Source: an uncultured Drancourtella sp.
Lineage (GTDB): Bacteria > Bacillota > Clostridia > Lachnospirales > Lachnospiraceae
DNA length: 52,804 nt
Direction of reading: 5' to 3'
Assembly (NCBI GenBank): GCA_937880845.1
Contig: CALFLL010000010.1
Coordinates: forward strand, 1-52,804
How positions within the stretch are numbered: the stretch's first letter is position 1; the number at the start of each line of letters is the position of its first letter. Shown piece after piece: positions 22,004-30,721 of the stretch. The position numbers were made by a program, and so were the translations under genes. The notes beneath the pieces are model-generated. The model ran no database searches and had not been told where the DNA came from. It worked only from the letters and a program-made list of their open reading frames with translations.

Positions 22004-22859
22004 AAAAAAGATTGAATTAAGGCATGCATACTTTGAATATCCGAACGGGTTCCTTGCAAATGAAGATTTAAATCTAACTGTGAAAAGAGGAGAACGGGTG
22101 GCCATTGTAGGGCAAAACGGAGCCGGAAAGACAACGGCGGTAAAGATGATGAACGGACTGCATAAACCAAGCAAGGGAGACGTATTTGTAGATGGGAAGA
22201 ATACGAAAGAATATACGACTGCCCAGATTGCAAGAAATGTAGGATATGTGTTTCAAAATCCGGATGATCAGATTTTTAATCAGTCCGTTTATGCCGAAAT
22301 TGCATATATGCCAAAATATTATAAGCTTTCTGAAGACGAAGTAAAAGAAAGAGTAATGGAAGCGGCACAAATCATGAAAATAGAAAAATTTCTGGATAAA
22401 AATCCATTTGAGATACCCTATGTTACAAGAAAATTTGTAACGATTGCCGCTATATTGGCAACCAAGCCGAATTACCTCATATTGGATGAGCCGACGGCGG
22501 GACAGGATTTAAAAGGAATCGGTATCTTATCAGAGTTATTACAGATTTTACAGGAAAAGCAAATCGGAGTAATCACAATTACGCATGATATGGAATTTGT
22601 AGCAGATAACTTTCAAAGGGTAGTAGCGATGGCAAATAAGCACATTATTGCAGACGGTACGGCAAGGGAAATTTTTGGTTGCGAGGATATTTTAAAACAA
22701 AGCAAGATCAAAAAAACCCAGATTGGTGCAATAGCGGCAGAAATAAATATCGGAAATGATATTTTAAATGCAGAAGAATTTGTAGAACGCTGGAAAAAAA
22801 TAGAAGAGGAGGAAGAAGATGGAGCATGTAAAACTTCAAGAAACACTGGAAAAGAATAA
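21990..22859 (+). CDS. ecfA: ECF transporter ATPase, second copy, with degenerate signature motif
   Basis: Starts at TTG 21990 after AAAGGAGGATG. The Walker A (GQNGAGKTT) and Walker B (YLILDEPTAGQDL) are canonical, as is the H-loop (ITHDMEF). Where LSGGQ is expected the protein reads FEIPYVTRKFVTIAAILA, so the signature motif is lost. Many ECF and ABC pairs have one degenerate site; here only the composite site formed with the partner's LSGGQ would be fully competent. The length of 289 residues is normal. The next gene's start overlaps its 3' end by 41 bases. Confidence 0.9.
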   Translation: MSQNEKKIELRHAYFEYPNGFLANEDLNLTVKRGERVAIVGQNGAGKTTAVKMMNGLHKPSKGDVFVDGKNTKEYTTAQIARNVGYVFQNPDDQIFNQSVYAEIAYMPKYYKLSEDEVKERVMEAAQIMKIEKFLDKNPFEIPYVTRKFVTIAAILATKPNYLILDEPTAGQDLKGIGILSELLQILQEKQIGVITITHDMEFVADNFQRVVAMANKHIIADGTAREIFGCEDILKQSKIKKTQIGAIAAEINIGNDILNAEEFVERWKKIEEEEEDGACKTSRNTGKE

Positions 22860-24090
22860 ACAAAAATATATTGACTATCTGCTTAAGTTGGTCAGTATTG
22901 ACACGCATGATATCGGGCATGGCATTGAAGGTGGACTGGAAGCAAAAGGGCAAGACTTCATGGCAGAGGTATTTACTGCCATGGGAGCTGAAAAAGTAGA
23001 AAAAGATCCTTTGAAGGAAGAAAGTATTTTAAAGTGCAAGGAAAAATACCGTGAAGGAAATATTGGTCATAATTATGACAACCGATACAATGTATATGCA
23101 ACATTTAAGGGAAAGAGCGAGAAATCCATTTTATTCAATGGACATATTGACCATATGCCGGCAGAAAATGAAGAACATTGGATTATTCCTCCGCTTTCTC
23201 CTAAGGTGATCGAAGAAAAGATTGTAGGACTTGGTGTGGCGGATATGAAAGCCGGACTTATGGCATCGGTGATGGCGGTGGAACTTTTGAAAGATGCCGG
23301 AATCGAACTTCCGGTTACCGTAAAGTATGCTTCTGTATGTGATGAAGAAGGAGGCGGAAACGGTTCTTTATGTGCAGCGATGAGCGGAGTAACAGCAGAT
23401 GCAGTTGTTGTATGTGAACCTACGAATTATGAATTGATCGCGGCCCATATGGGTTGGGTATTTTTTCAGGTAGAGGTTGAAGGAGTTGCGGTACATTCCG
23501 GATTAAAACTTTGCGGAGTAAATGCGATTGAAAAAGCAGGAAAGTTGATGGAGGCGATTAATGAGTTGGAACATCGATGGCTGTTAAAATACAAACATCC
23601 GCTTCTTCCGCCGCCATCCAGTAATGTTGGGGTGATTTATGGAGGAGAAGCAGGTTCCACCATTCCGGACTATTGTTGTTTTAAAACATGTGTACATTAT
23701 CTGCCCGGCATTATGAGTCATGAACAAGTTGTAGAAGAATATACAAATGCTATTTTGAAACGTTGTGAAGGTGATGAGTGGCTTGCAGAGCATAAACCTA
23801 AGATTACCGTTTACCAAACGGGAAATCCGTTTGAAATGGATTTGAACCATCCTTTTGTAAATGCATTTAAAAATGCATATCAAAATGCAATGGAACGAGA
23901 GGTAAAGATTGTAGGATCACCGGCCGGATGCGACTCCCGCACATGGTATAATATTGTAAAATGCCCTACGTTGCAGTATGGTCCCGGTTCGTTGGAGCAA
24001 TGTCATACAGTCAATGAATATGTAACGGTAGAACAATATTTAGATGCAATCAAAATTTATGCAAATCTTATTTTAGAGTGGGCGAAGTAA
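22819..24090 (+). CDS. M20-family metallohydrolase (ArgE/DapE/carboxypeptidase type), first copy
   Basis: A 423-residue dinuclear-zinc hydrolase starting at ATG 22819 (GAGGAGGAAG), overlapping the ATPase gene by 41 bases. Metal ligands and catalytic residues are visible: FNGHIDHMP (His, then Asp), GLGVADMKAGL (bridging Asp), SVCDEEGGG (general base Glu), CEPTNY and the C-terminal His in EQCHTVNEY. The lid domain lies between about residues 215 and 320. It would cleave an amide bond next to a carboxylate in an imported compound. The family covers deacylases, dipeptidases and ureido hydrolases; context does not settle which. Confidence 0.88.
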   Translation: MEHVKLQETLEKNKQKYIDYLLKLVSIDTHDIGHGIEGGLEAKGQDFMAEVFTAMGAEKVEKDPLKEESILKCKEKYREGNIGHNYDNRYNVYATFKGKSEKSILFNGHIDHMPAENEEHWIIPPLSPKVIEEKIVGLGVADMKAGLMASVMAVELLKDAGIELPVTVKYASVCDEEGGGNGSLCAAMSGVTADAVVVCEPTNYELIAAHMGWVFFQVEVEGVAVHSGLKLCGVNAIEKAGKLMEAINELEHRWLLKYKHPLLPPPSSNVGVIYGGEAGSTIPDYCCFKTCVHYLPGIMSHEQVVEEYTNAILKRCEGDEWLAEHKPKITVYQTGNPFEMDLNHPFVNAFKNAYQNAMEREVKIVGSPAGCDSRTWYNIVKCPTLQYGPGSLEQCHTVNEYVTVEQYLDAIKIYANLILEWAK

Positions 24091-25388
24091 TGTATCAGCA
24101 ATTAAAATATGGGATACTGAAAGAATATGAGCAAAGAGGAAGGCTTTTACTGCGGGGAGGACTTGTCATAGATCCGGAAAATAATCTGGAAGCATACAAA
24201 GATATTGTAATTTCAGATGACAGTATCGTGGAGATAACAGATAAGGCAAAAGCTTTTGACTGCGACAGAATCATAGATTGTACGGGTTTGGAAGTTTGGC
24301 CGGGATTGATAGACATTCATTTGCATGTGGGAGATCTTTATGACATAAGTACAAGAACAGTGTTTGGGGCAGCAGAAGACGGCGTTACGACAGCATTGAC
24401 ACCGGGAGCCGGAAATACATTTATGACACCGGCATTATTGGGAGCTGAAGTAGATCGAGGTGTTCCCATAAATCTGGGAGCTTATCTGGGGGCGGCAAAT
24501 GTTTTAGGCACGAGGTTAAATAAAGAAGAGTTGATTCGGCTTTTTCAGGGAAATTTGCCGGATCGTATCAAAGAAGAAAAGTTGAGTCGCAACTGGATTG
24601 TGAACCGGACAGCTGCATATACGGTGGGAATCAAGGAACATATGGGGCATTTTTTGTTGCCGGATGATAAATTAGAAGAATTGTTTGAAGTGACAGAGCA
24701 GGCCGGACTCCTTTTTATGTCGCATACACAGGACATAGAACATACGGAAAAGATTGTTGCATTGGCAAAAGGAAGACCTATCCATCTGGGACATGCCAAT
24801 GCGGTCGGCTGTGGGACACATGGAGATTCTGTAAAATCCATCAAAAGAGTTTGCAAAATGCTTCAACAAGAACAAGTAACAGGAGAGTTTGTCACGACAA
24901 TGTTACGGAAAAGTCGGGGAAGCAAAGAAGGATTGAAAATGACGGAAAAAGCAAGGCAAATTGCTCTTCAGGCAGTGGCGGATAAAGAAGTAGAGATTCT
25001 TGTTTCGGATGGACAACACCATTGTACAATGAAAGGCTTTGGGGATACAAGGGATAATATTGCCTGCATATTGGAGTTGGCAGAAGAGCAGGTACTGGAT
25101 AAACAAAGTGCAGTGGCGATGATGACAAAAAATCCGGCTAAATTACTTCAAAAAAGAACGAAATGCAAAGAATGGGAAAAGTATGGAAATTTATCGCCGG
25201 GTTCATATGCAAATATAGTTATTGTAGATCCTTCCGATAAGATGGCGGTTTATGTTATAACCAACGGGAAATTGACGGCTTTTGAAAAACGGTATTTACG
25301 TATGTCCGGGAAAGCCGGGTATTGGGTGAGCCGTTTTGGAACGTGTAAAGAAATGGGCGTAGGAGGACTGGCTTTATATACGGGATAA
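24090..25388 (+). CDS. Amidohydrolase-superfamily enzyme (dihydroorotase/isoaspartyl-dipeptidase-like)
   Basis: The ATG at 24090 overlaps the previous stop (TAATG), so translation is coupled; an upstream GTG at 24078 is less likely. The 432-residue protein has the small beta-sandwich N-terminus followed by the HxH motif GLIDIHLHVG (about residue 77), a putative carboxylated lysine in VGIKEHMG, histidines in MSHTQD and IHLGHAN, and the catalytic aspartate in LVSDGQHH. This is the binuclear-metal amidohydrolase fold that opens cyclic imides or cleaves beta-peptides. With the two M20 enzymes it implies stepwise hydrolysis of amide or imide bonds. Confidence 0.88.
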   Translation: MYQQLKYGILKEYEQRGRLLLRGGLVIDPENNLEAYKDIVISDDSIVEITDKAKAFDCDRIIDCTGLEVWPGLIDIHLHVGDLYDISTRTVFGAAEDGVTTALTPGAGNTFMTPALLGAEVDRGVPINLGAYLGAANVLGTRLNKEELIRLFQGNLPDRIKEEKLSRNWIVNRTAAYTVGIKEHMGHFLLPDDKLEELFEVTEQAGLLFMSHTQDIEHTEKIVALAKGRPIHLGHANAVGCGTHGDSVKSIKRVCKMLQQEQVTGEFVTTMLRKSRGSKEGLKMTEKARQIALQAVADKEVEILVSDGQHHCTMKGFGDTRDNIACILELAEEQVLDKQSAVAMMTKNPAKLLQKRTKCKEWEKYGNLSPGSYANIVIVDPSDKMAVYVITNGKLTAFEKRYLRMSGKAGYWVSRFGTCKEMGVGGLALYTG

Positions 25389-25406
25389 AAGAAAGGTGGA
25401 ATGAAA

Positions 25407-26168
25407 ATGAAAAAAATATTGCTGGCGGGAGAATCTTGGATGAGTTATACAACACATGTCAAAGGATTTGACAGTTTTTATACCTCATCTTATGAAACAG
25501 GAGAAAAATGGTTAAAAGAAGCATTGGAAGAAGGGGGATATGAAGTGACTTTTCTTCCGAATCATGAGGCGACAGATAAATTTCCGTTTACCATGGAAGA
25601 ATTAAAGCAGTATGATTGCGTGATTCTATCGGATATTGGAGCAAATACGTTACTTCTTCCGACAGAAACTTTTACAAAGAGTAAAAAAATGCCAAATAGA
25701 GTAAATCTACTCAAAGAGTATGTCGAGGAGGGAGGCTCTATTTTGATGATCGGAGGATATCTGACATTTTCCGGAGTAGATGCAAAAGGAAAATGGCATG
25801 ATACAGCCGTGCAAGACGTACTTCCGGTAGAAATCCTGACAGTGGATGACAGAATGGAGCATTGTGAGGGAATTCGTCCGGTTACTATAAAAGAACATGA
25901 AGCCTTAAGAGGAATACCGAAAGAATGGCCGGAAATTTTAGGGTATAATAAAACAATTCTAAAGAAAGAAGCAGAACTTGCAGTAACGGTAGGAGAAGAC
26001 CCGTTTATTGCATTTGGAAGATACGGAAACGGAAGAAGTGCAGTATTTACTTCTGACTGTGCACCACATTGGGCTCCGCCGGAATTTTGTGAATGGGAAT
26101 ATTATAAAAAACTCTGGCAAGGAATTGTAAGATGGCTTACACAAGGTAAAGGATATGAAAAATTATAG
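25407..26168 (+). CDS. GATase1-like protein (putative glutamine amidotransferase domain, PF07090 type)
   Basis: Started at ATG 25407, eight bases after AAAGGTGG; an ATG at 25401 is too close to it. The 253-residue flavodoxin-like protein carries SILMIGGYLTFSGVDAKGKW and DVLPVEILTVDDR, the signature of a GATase1-like group that lacks the nucleophilic cysteine of true amidotransferases (GGY in its place). FGRYGNGRSAVFTSDCAPHW near the end is also typical. Function unknown; relatives sit in sugar and nucleoside catabolic operons. It overlaps the next gene by 14 bases, which supports operon membership. Confidence 0.8.
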   Translation: MKKILLAGESWMSYTTHVKGFDSFYTSSYETGEKWLKEALEEGGYEVTFLPNHEATDKFPFTMEELKQYDCVILSDIGANTLLLPTETFTKSKKMPNRVNLLKEYVEEGGSILMIGGYLTFSGVDAKGKWHDTAVQDVLPVEILTVDDRMEHCEGIRPVTIKEHEALRGIPKEWPEILGYNKTILKKEAELAVTVGEDPFIAFGRYGNGRSAVFTSDCAPHWAPPEFCEWEYYKKLWQGIVRWLTQGKGYEKL

Positions 26169-27285
26169 TGAAGTAGATTTTCTTAGAAAAGTTTTAAGTA
26201 TCCAAAGTGTGAACACAGAGCAGGACACAGGGAAGTTGGCTCAATTTTTAAAGGAGTATCTGCAATATTGTGAAGTTCCTGCATCTCTTCAGAGAATTGA
26301 TGAAAAAAATATGAATATCACAGCAGTTTTAAAAGGAAAAACGGAAGAAAAAGTTATATGGAATGGCCATTTAGACACTGTTCCGTATGGAGATCGATCC
26401 CAATGGCATACAAACCCGGAAAAACCGGAAGTAAAGAATGGGCGTATGTATGGAAGAGGAAGCAGTGATATGAAAAGCGGATTGGCAGGAATGGTATATG
26501 TATTAGGGCAGATGAAAAGACAAGGCTATATTCCGGAACAGACGATTCATTTTTGGGGAACTTCCGATGAAGAAAAGGGAGGCAAGGGAGCGACTCGGAT
26601 TTTGAAGGAATATGGAAATTTGAAAGCTTCGCTTCTTTTGATCGGAGAACCGACAGGATGTGGCATCGGAATTTGTCAAAAAGGCTGTATGTGGTTAAAT
26701 ATAAAGGTTCATGGGAAAACGAGTCATGGTGCATATCCGGAAGAAGGAATAAATGCGGTATCTTATGGATTTCGTTTCTATCAAGCTATAGAAGAAAAGT
26801 TGCAGAAGTATTGTCATGGGATACTGGGAAAGCCTACTGTCCAAATCACAAAAATCAAAGGCGGAATAGCCGCAAATATGATACCTGATGAAGCGGATTT
26901 TTGTATGGATATCCGAAGTGTACCCGGAATGTGTAAAGAAGACATAATAAAATGGATAGAAGAGGAAGCGAAAAAATGTGAGGAAGATACAAGAGGAAAA
27001 GCGACAATAGAGTTTCAAATATCCAATTTTAGAAAGGCCATAGAAGTGGATGAAAAAAATAGATGGGTTCAAAAACTAGAACGTGTGGCAGAAGAAGAAA
27101 CAGGAAGTTGTACAAAGAAAGGGATTTCCTTTTTTACGGATGCATCTGTTTTATTGGAACATAGGGAGGATATGCCGGTTATTTTATTTGGCCCTGGGGA
27201 AGAAAGGCTTGCCCATAAGCCGGACGAATATGTAGAAATAAAAAAGTATTTGCAATATATTCGTATTTTAAGACGATTATTTTAA
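26155..27285 (+). CDS. M20-family metallohydrolase, second copy
   Basis: A 376-residue M20 enzyme whose start lies 14 bases inside the previous gene. Motifs: WNGHLDTVPYGD, YGRGSSDMKSGLAG, GTSDEEKGGKGA (catalytic Glu), IGEPTG and the final histidine in RLAHKPDEYVE. It is shorter than the first copy and closer to the ArgE/DapE core group, so the two enzymes probably act on successive intermediates rather than being redundant. Complete, with no missing ligand. Confidence 0.88.
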   Translation: MKNYSEVDFLRKVLSIQSVNTEQDTGKLAQFLKEYLQYCEVPASLQRIDEKNMNITAVLKGKTEEKVIWNGHLDTVPYGDRSQWHTNPEKPEVKNGRMYGRGSSDMKSGLAGMVYVLGQMKRQGYIPEQTIHFWGTSDEEKGGKGATRILKEYGNLKASLLLIGEPTGCGIGICQKGCMWLNIKVHGKTSHGAYPEEGINAVSYGFRFYQAIEEKLQKYCHGILGKPTVQITKIKGGIAANMIPDEADFCMDIRSVPGMCKEDIIKWIEEEAKKCEEDTRGKATIEFQISNFRKAIEVDEKNRWVQKLERVAEEETGSCTKKGISFFTDASVLLEHREDMPVILFGPGEERLAHKPDEYVEIKKYLQYIRILRRLF

Positions 27286-27331
27286 AAATACTGATAATAA
27301 GTATTTGATAATAAGAAAGGGAAGAAATACG

Positions 27332-28219
27332 ATGAGAGTTTTAAATTTTGGATCTCTGAATATTGATTATACATATCGTCTTAGCCATATTGTAAAGCCG
27401 GGGGAAACCATCACATCAACAAATTTGGAAATTTTCCCGGGCGGAAAGGGATTGAACCAGTCTATTGCACTGGCTAAGGCAGGAATACACGTATATCATG
27501 CAGGCTGCATAGGAAAGGACGGACAGTTTTTACTAGAAACTTGTAAAGAAGCGGGAGTGGATATATCTCTTGTAAAACAGTGCTGTGTCAGGACAGGAAA
27601 TGCTATCATACAAGTATCAGAGGAGGGACAAAACAGTATTCTTTTGTTCCCGGGTGCAAACAGACAAATAACAAAAGAATATATCGACATGGTGTTGGAA
27701 CATTTCGAAGCAGGTGATATCCTTTTGCTTCAAAACGAAGTGAATATGATAGATGTCCTGATCGATCAGGCAAAGAAAAAAGGCATGAAAATCGTTATGA
27801 ATCCTTCGCCGTATGATGACAATGTCAGACGATGTGATTTAAGAAAGGTGGATTTATTCTTTTTAAATGAGATTGAAGGAGAACAGCTTACCGGAAAATC
27901 AAATTTTGAAGATATGCTTGCCGTGATGAGAGAAAGATATCCAATGGCAGGGGTTGTTTTGACGGTAGGAGAAAAAGGAGCATATTATAGTGATTCAAAC
28001 GGATATGTCAGGCAGGAGGTGAAAAAGACAAAAGTGGTCGATACTACGGCGGCAGGTGATACTTTTACCGGATTTTTTTTAAAAGCAATTTTGGAAGGAA
28101 AGGACAAAAAAACAGCTTTGCTATGGGCAGCATTGGCTGCAGGACTTGCGGTATCGAGAAAAGGGGCAGCATCATCTATACCAACAGAAAAAGAAATCCG
28201 TTTACTGATAGAGGAATAA
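27332..28219 (+). CDS. Ribokinase-like PfkB carbohydrate kinase
   Basis: The start at ATG 27332 follows AAGGGAAG. The 295-residue protein has the PfkB signatures: FGSLNIDYTYRLSHI at the N-terminus, FPGGKGLNQSIALAKAG (substrate-binding) and the anion-hole/catalytic motif VDTTAAGDTFTGFFLK near residue 238. It phosphorylates a sugar, probably ribose or a ribosyl compound, trapping it in the cell. It closes the ECF operon just before a strong terminator. A second PfkB domain is present at the other end of the operon in the LacI fusion, so two kinase steps or substrates may exist. Confidence 0.88.
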   Translation: MRVLNFGSLNIDYTYRLSHIVKPGETITSTNLEIFPGGKGLNQSIALAKAGIHVYHAGCIGKDGQFLLETCKEAGVDISLVKQCCVRTGNAIIQVSEEGQNSILLFPGANRQITKEYIDMVLEHFEAGDILLLQNEVNMIDVLIDQAKKKGMKIVMNPSPYDDNVRRCDLRKVDLFFLNEIEGEQLTGKSNFEDMLAVMRERYPMAGVVLTVGEKGAYYSDSNGYVRQEVKKTKVVDTTAAGDTFTGFFLKAILEGKDKKTALLWAALAAGLAVSRKGAASSIPTEKEIRLLIEE

Positions 28220-28222
28220 AAG

Positions 28223-28266
28223 CTCCCTGTTTTCTGTCCTGTTTTGACAGAAGACAGGGAGTTTTC
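28223..28266. terminator. Strong bidirectional terminator between the ribokinase and asnB
   Basis: CTCCCTGTTTTCTGTC (28223-28238) pairs over 16 positions (one G-U) with GACAGAAGACAGGGAG (28246-28261), followed by TTTTCTGTT. It serves the ECF operon and the convergent asnB. Confidence 0.88.
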
Positions 28267-28273
28267 TGTTGCT

Positions 28274-30127
28274 TTATGATAAAATCCGAATATGATATGT
28301 TTCCAGCCAGTAATTTACCTGAAGCATATAAGCCAGCATTTGCGGTCCGGCCATTAATTGTCCATACCATGGCTTTCCGTAATCGGACGGGCTGTCTAAA
28401 AATGTATGGATTTTTTTTGTATCCAACAATGAACGGATTGGTGCGGAAGGATCCGCAAGAACTTCTTTCAAGCGGCTTCCAAGCATATTTTCATAGGCAG
28501 GGTCATAGGTTTTCGGATACGGACTTTTCTGCCTCCACAAAATATCATCCGGAAGCAGACCTACTCCTACCTGGCGGAGCAGACCTTTTACAATGCCGTT
28601 TGGACATTTAAGGTGCCAGGGAATATTGAAGACATATTCTACGATACGGTGATCGGCAAGGGGAACACGGGCTTCCAGTCCGTTGTACATACTGGTGCGG
28701 TCCATTCGATCCAGAAGAGTTACCATAAACCAACGAAGGTTCAGATAGGCAATTTCTCTTCTTCGTTTTTCCTTTGGAGTATCTTCCGGTAGGACAGGAG
28801 TTTCCGCAATGGTTTTTTCATAAGCGGCGTGAGCATATTCTTCCATGTGAAGTTCCTGGATCACATCATCACTTAAAAGAGCCTGTCGTGGTTCCATATT
28901 TAAAGACCATGGGAATGCATTAGTTTGAAAAGCAGTTGCATTGTGGAACCAGGGATATCCGCCGAAGATTTCATCGGCACATTCGCCGGTGAGAGTGACT
29001 TTGTTATATTCTTTTACTTTTGAACAAAAATAGAGCATGGAAGATTCTACATCGGCCATGCATGGTAAATCTCTGGCATCGACTGCTTTATACAGACAGT
29101 CTAGCTGATCCTGATTGGTACATTCCAGAAAATGATGGTTTGTTCCTGCAAATTCGGCCATTTCTTTGGCATAAGGCTGATCCTGGCTTGGTTGGAAGGA
29201 ATTGGATTCAAAGTATTTTTGATTATCATGAAAATCAAAGGAAAAGGTATTCAGTACTTTGCCTTGTTTTTTTAACTCTCTGGCACAGATTGCAGTTACA
29301 AGACTGCTGTCCAGTCCACCGGAAAGAAAGGTGCTGACGGGAAGATCGGACAGCATCTGCTTTTTGACGGCATCTTCCACAAGCCATGACGTTTTTTCGA
29401 TGGTTTTTTCCGGCGAATCCTCATGAGGACGGCTTTTCAGTTTCCAGTAGGCTTTGTCGGTACAGTTACCGTGGTCGAACAACATACAATGACCCGGAAG
29501 GACTTCCTGAATGTTTTTGAATACACCTTTTCCGTAAGTTTTTGCAGGACCAAGTGCAAACACTTCGCAAAGGCCATCTTTGTCAAGGACAGGATTGACA
29601 CCCGGGTATGCAAAAAGACCTTTTATCTCAGAAGAGAACACAACGGTTTGATTTATCATCGTATAGAAAAGAGGTTTTACACCAAGGCGATCCCGAAACA
29701 GATAGAACCGTTCGGAGGCAGAATCCCAAAGTGCAATGGCAAAAATACCATTCAATTTCTGGATATAATCTTCTCCATGAAGCATATATCCCGTCAGTAT
29801 GACTTCTGTATCGCTGGTCGTATGGAACGTAACACCTTCTGATAAAAGTTCCGACTTTAATTCTTTCATATTGTAGATTTCACCATTAAATACGATGGCA
29901 CATTCCCGTCCGGCTTCGGTTCGTATCATAGGCTGATGGCCGGTAAAAAGATCAAGGATTTCCAGACGTACATGACAAAGTCCGCAAAGGGAAGTCAGAT
30001 AAGTTCCGCTATCATCGGGACCTCTTCGACGTTGTGCCAGATTCATTTCATCTAAAATATGCTGCCATTTCTGTTTTTGAGCCACATAATTTTGATTTGG
30101 GTTATAAAATCCTGCAATTCCGCACAT
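28274..30127 (-). CDS. asnB: Asparagine synthase (glutamine-hydrolysing)
   Basis: A 617-residue AsnB with the N-terminal glutaminase nucleophile Cys2 (MCGIAGFYN), RRGPDDSGTY and VFNGEIYN for the glutamine site, and the synthetase domain with pyrophosphate loop STFLSGGLDSSLV and TGECADEIFGGYPW. It converts aspartate, ATP and glutamine to asparagine. It lies 15 bases downstream of dpaB on the same strand (AGGAGAG ribosome-binding site), so it is likely transcribed with the dipicolinate synthase genes, an arrangement worth noting because it would place asparagine synthesis under mother-cell sporulation control. Confidence 0.93.
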   Translation of the reverse strand: MCGIAGFYNPNQNYVAQKQKWQHILDEMNLAQRRRGPDDSGTYLTSLCGLCHVRLEILDLFTGHQPMIRTEAGRECAIVFNGEIYNMKELKSELLSEGVTFHTTSDTEVILTGYMLHGEDYIQKLNGIFAIALWDSASERFYLFRDRLGVKPLFYTMINQTVVFSSEIKGLFAYPGVNPVLDKDGLCEVFALGPAKTYGKGVFKNIQEVLPGHCMLFDHGNCTDKAYWKLKSRPHEDSPEKTIEKTSWLVEDAVKKQMLSDLPVSTFLSGGLDSSLVTAICARELKKQGKVLNTFSFDFHDNQKYFESNSFQPSQDQPYAKEMAEFAGTNHHFLECTNQDQLDCLYKAVDARDLPCMADVESSMLYFCSKVKEYNKVTLTGECADEIFGGYPWFHNATAFQTNAFPWSLNMEPRQALLSDDVIQELHMEEYAHAAYEKTIAETPVLPEDTPKEKRRREIAYLNLRWFMVTLLDRMDRTSMYNGLEARVPLADHRIVEYVFNIPWHLKCPNGIVKGLLRQVGVGLLPDDILWRQKSPYPKTYDPAYENMLGSRLKEVLADPSAPIRSLLDTKKIHTFLDSPSDYGKPWYGQLMAGPQMLAYMLQVNYWLETYHIRILS

Positions 30128-30142
30128 AATTTTCTCTCCTTT

Positions 30143-30721
30143 TTAAAGTATGACAGGTTGATATTGTTTTCCTTCCAAAGCAGCCTCAAGGGAAGGGAGC
30201 AGAAGATCTGCATGAGAAACCATGGAGTTTGGCTTTTTCTTGGGACTGTCCTGGCCAAAGGGGATAAAATAGATGTTTTTTGTATTGAGTAACAGGCCGA
30301 CATTTTTCATATTCATGCCAAGGGCATCGTTTGTGGAAAGAAAAATCAGCAAAGGCTTGTTATTACGAAGATGTGCCTTTGCCGCCATCAAAGCGGGGGT
30401 ATCTGTGATACCGTTGGCCAGTTTGGCGATGCTGTTTCCGGTACATGGGAAAAGAACAAGAATGTCAAAAGGGCTGGAAGGACCGATTGGTTCTGCATCA
30501 GGAATCGTCAAAATAGGATCATGTCCGGTGATGGTTTTGGCACGTTTGATAAAATCTTCGGATTTTCCAAAACGGCTGTCAATGGATTGGGCCGCATCTG
30601 AAAAGATGGTCTGTACGATAGCACCTTCGTTTACCAGGTTCTCGAGTTCTTGGAAGATTTTTTCGTAGGTACAAAAAGAGCCGGTAAGAGCGACTCCGAT
30701 CTGTTTTTCTTTTAAAGACAT
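30143..30721 (-). CDS. dpaB: Dipicolinate synthase subunit B
   Basis: A 192-residue flavoprotein-like subunit (SpoVFB). Characteristic segments are IGVALTGSFCTYEKIFQELE, PFDILVLFPCTGNSIAKLAN and LLLNTKNIYFIPFGQDSPKKKP. With DpaA it makes dipicolinic acid from dihydrodipicolinate in the mother cell, for uptake into the spore core, and it proves that the organism belongs to an endospore-forming lineage. Its start overlaps the dpaA stop by 10 bases. Confidence 0.93.
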   Translation of the reverse strand: MSLKEKQIGVALTGSFCTYEKIFQELENLVNEGAIVQTIFSDAAQSIDSRFGKSEDFIKRAKTITGHDPILTIPDAEPIGPSSPFDILVLFPCTGNSIAKLANGITDTPALMAAKAHLRNNKPLLIFLSTNDALGMNMKNVGLLLNTKNIYFIPFGQDSPKKKPNSMVSHADLLLPSLEAALEGKQYQPVIL

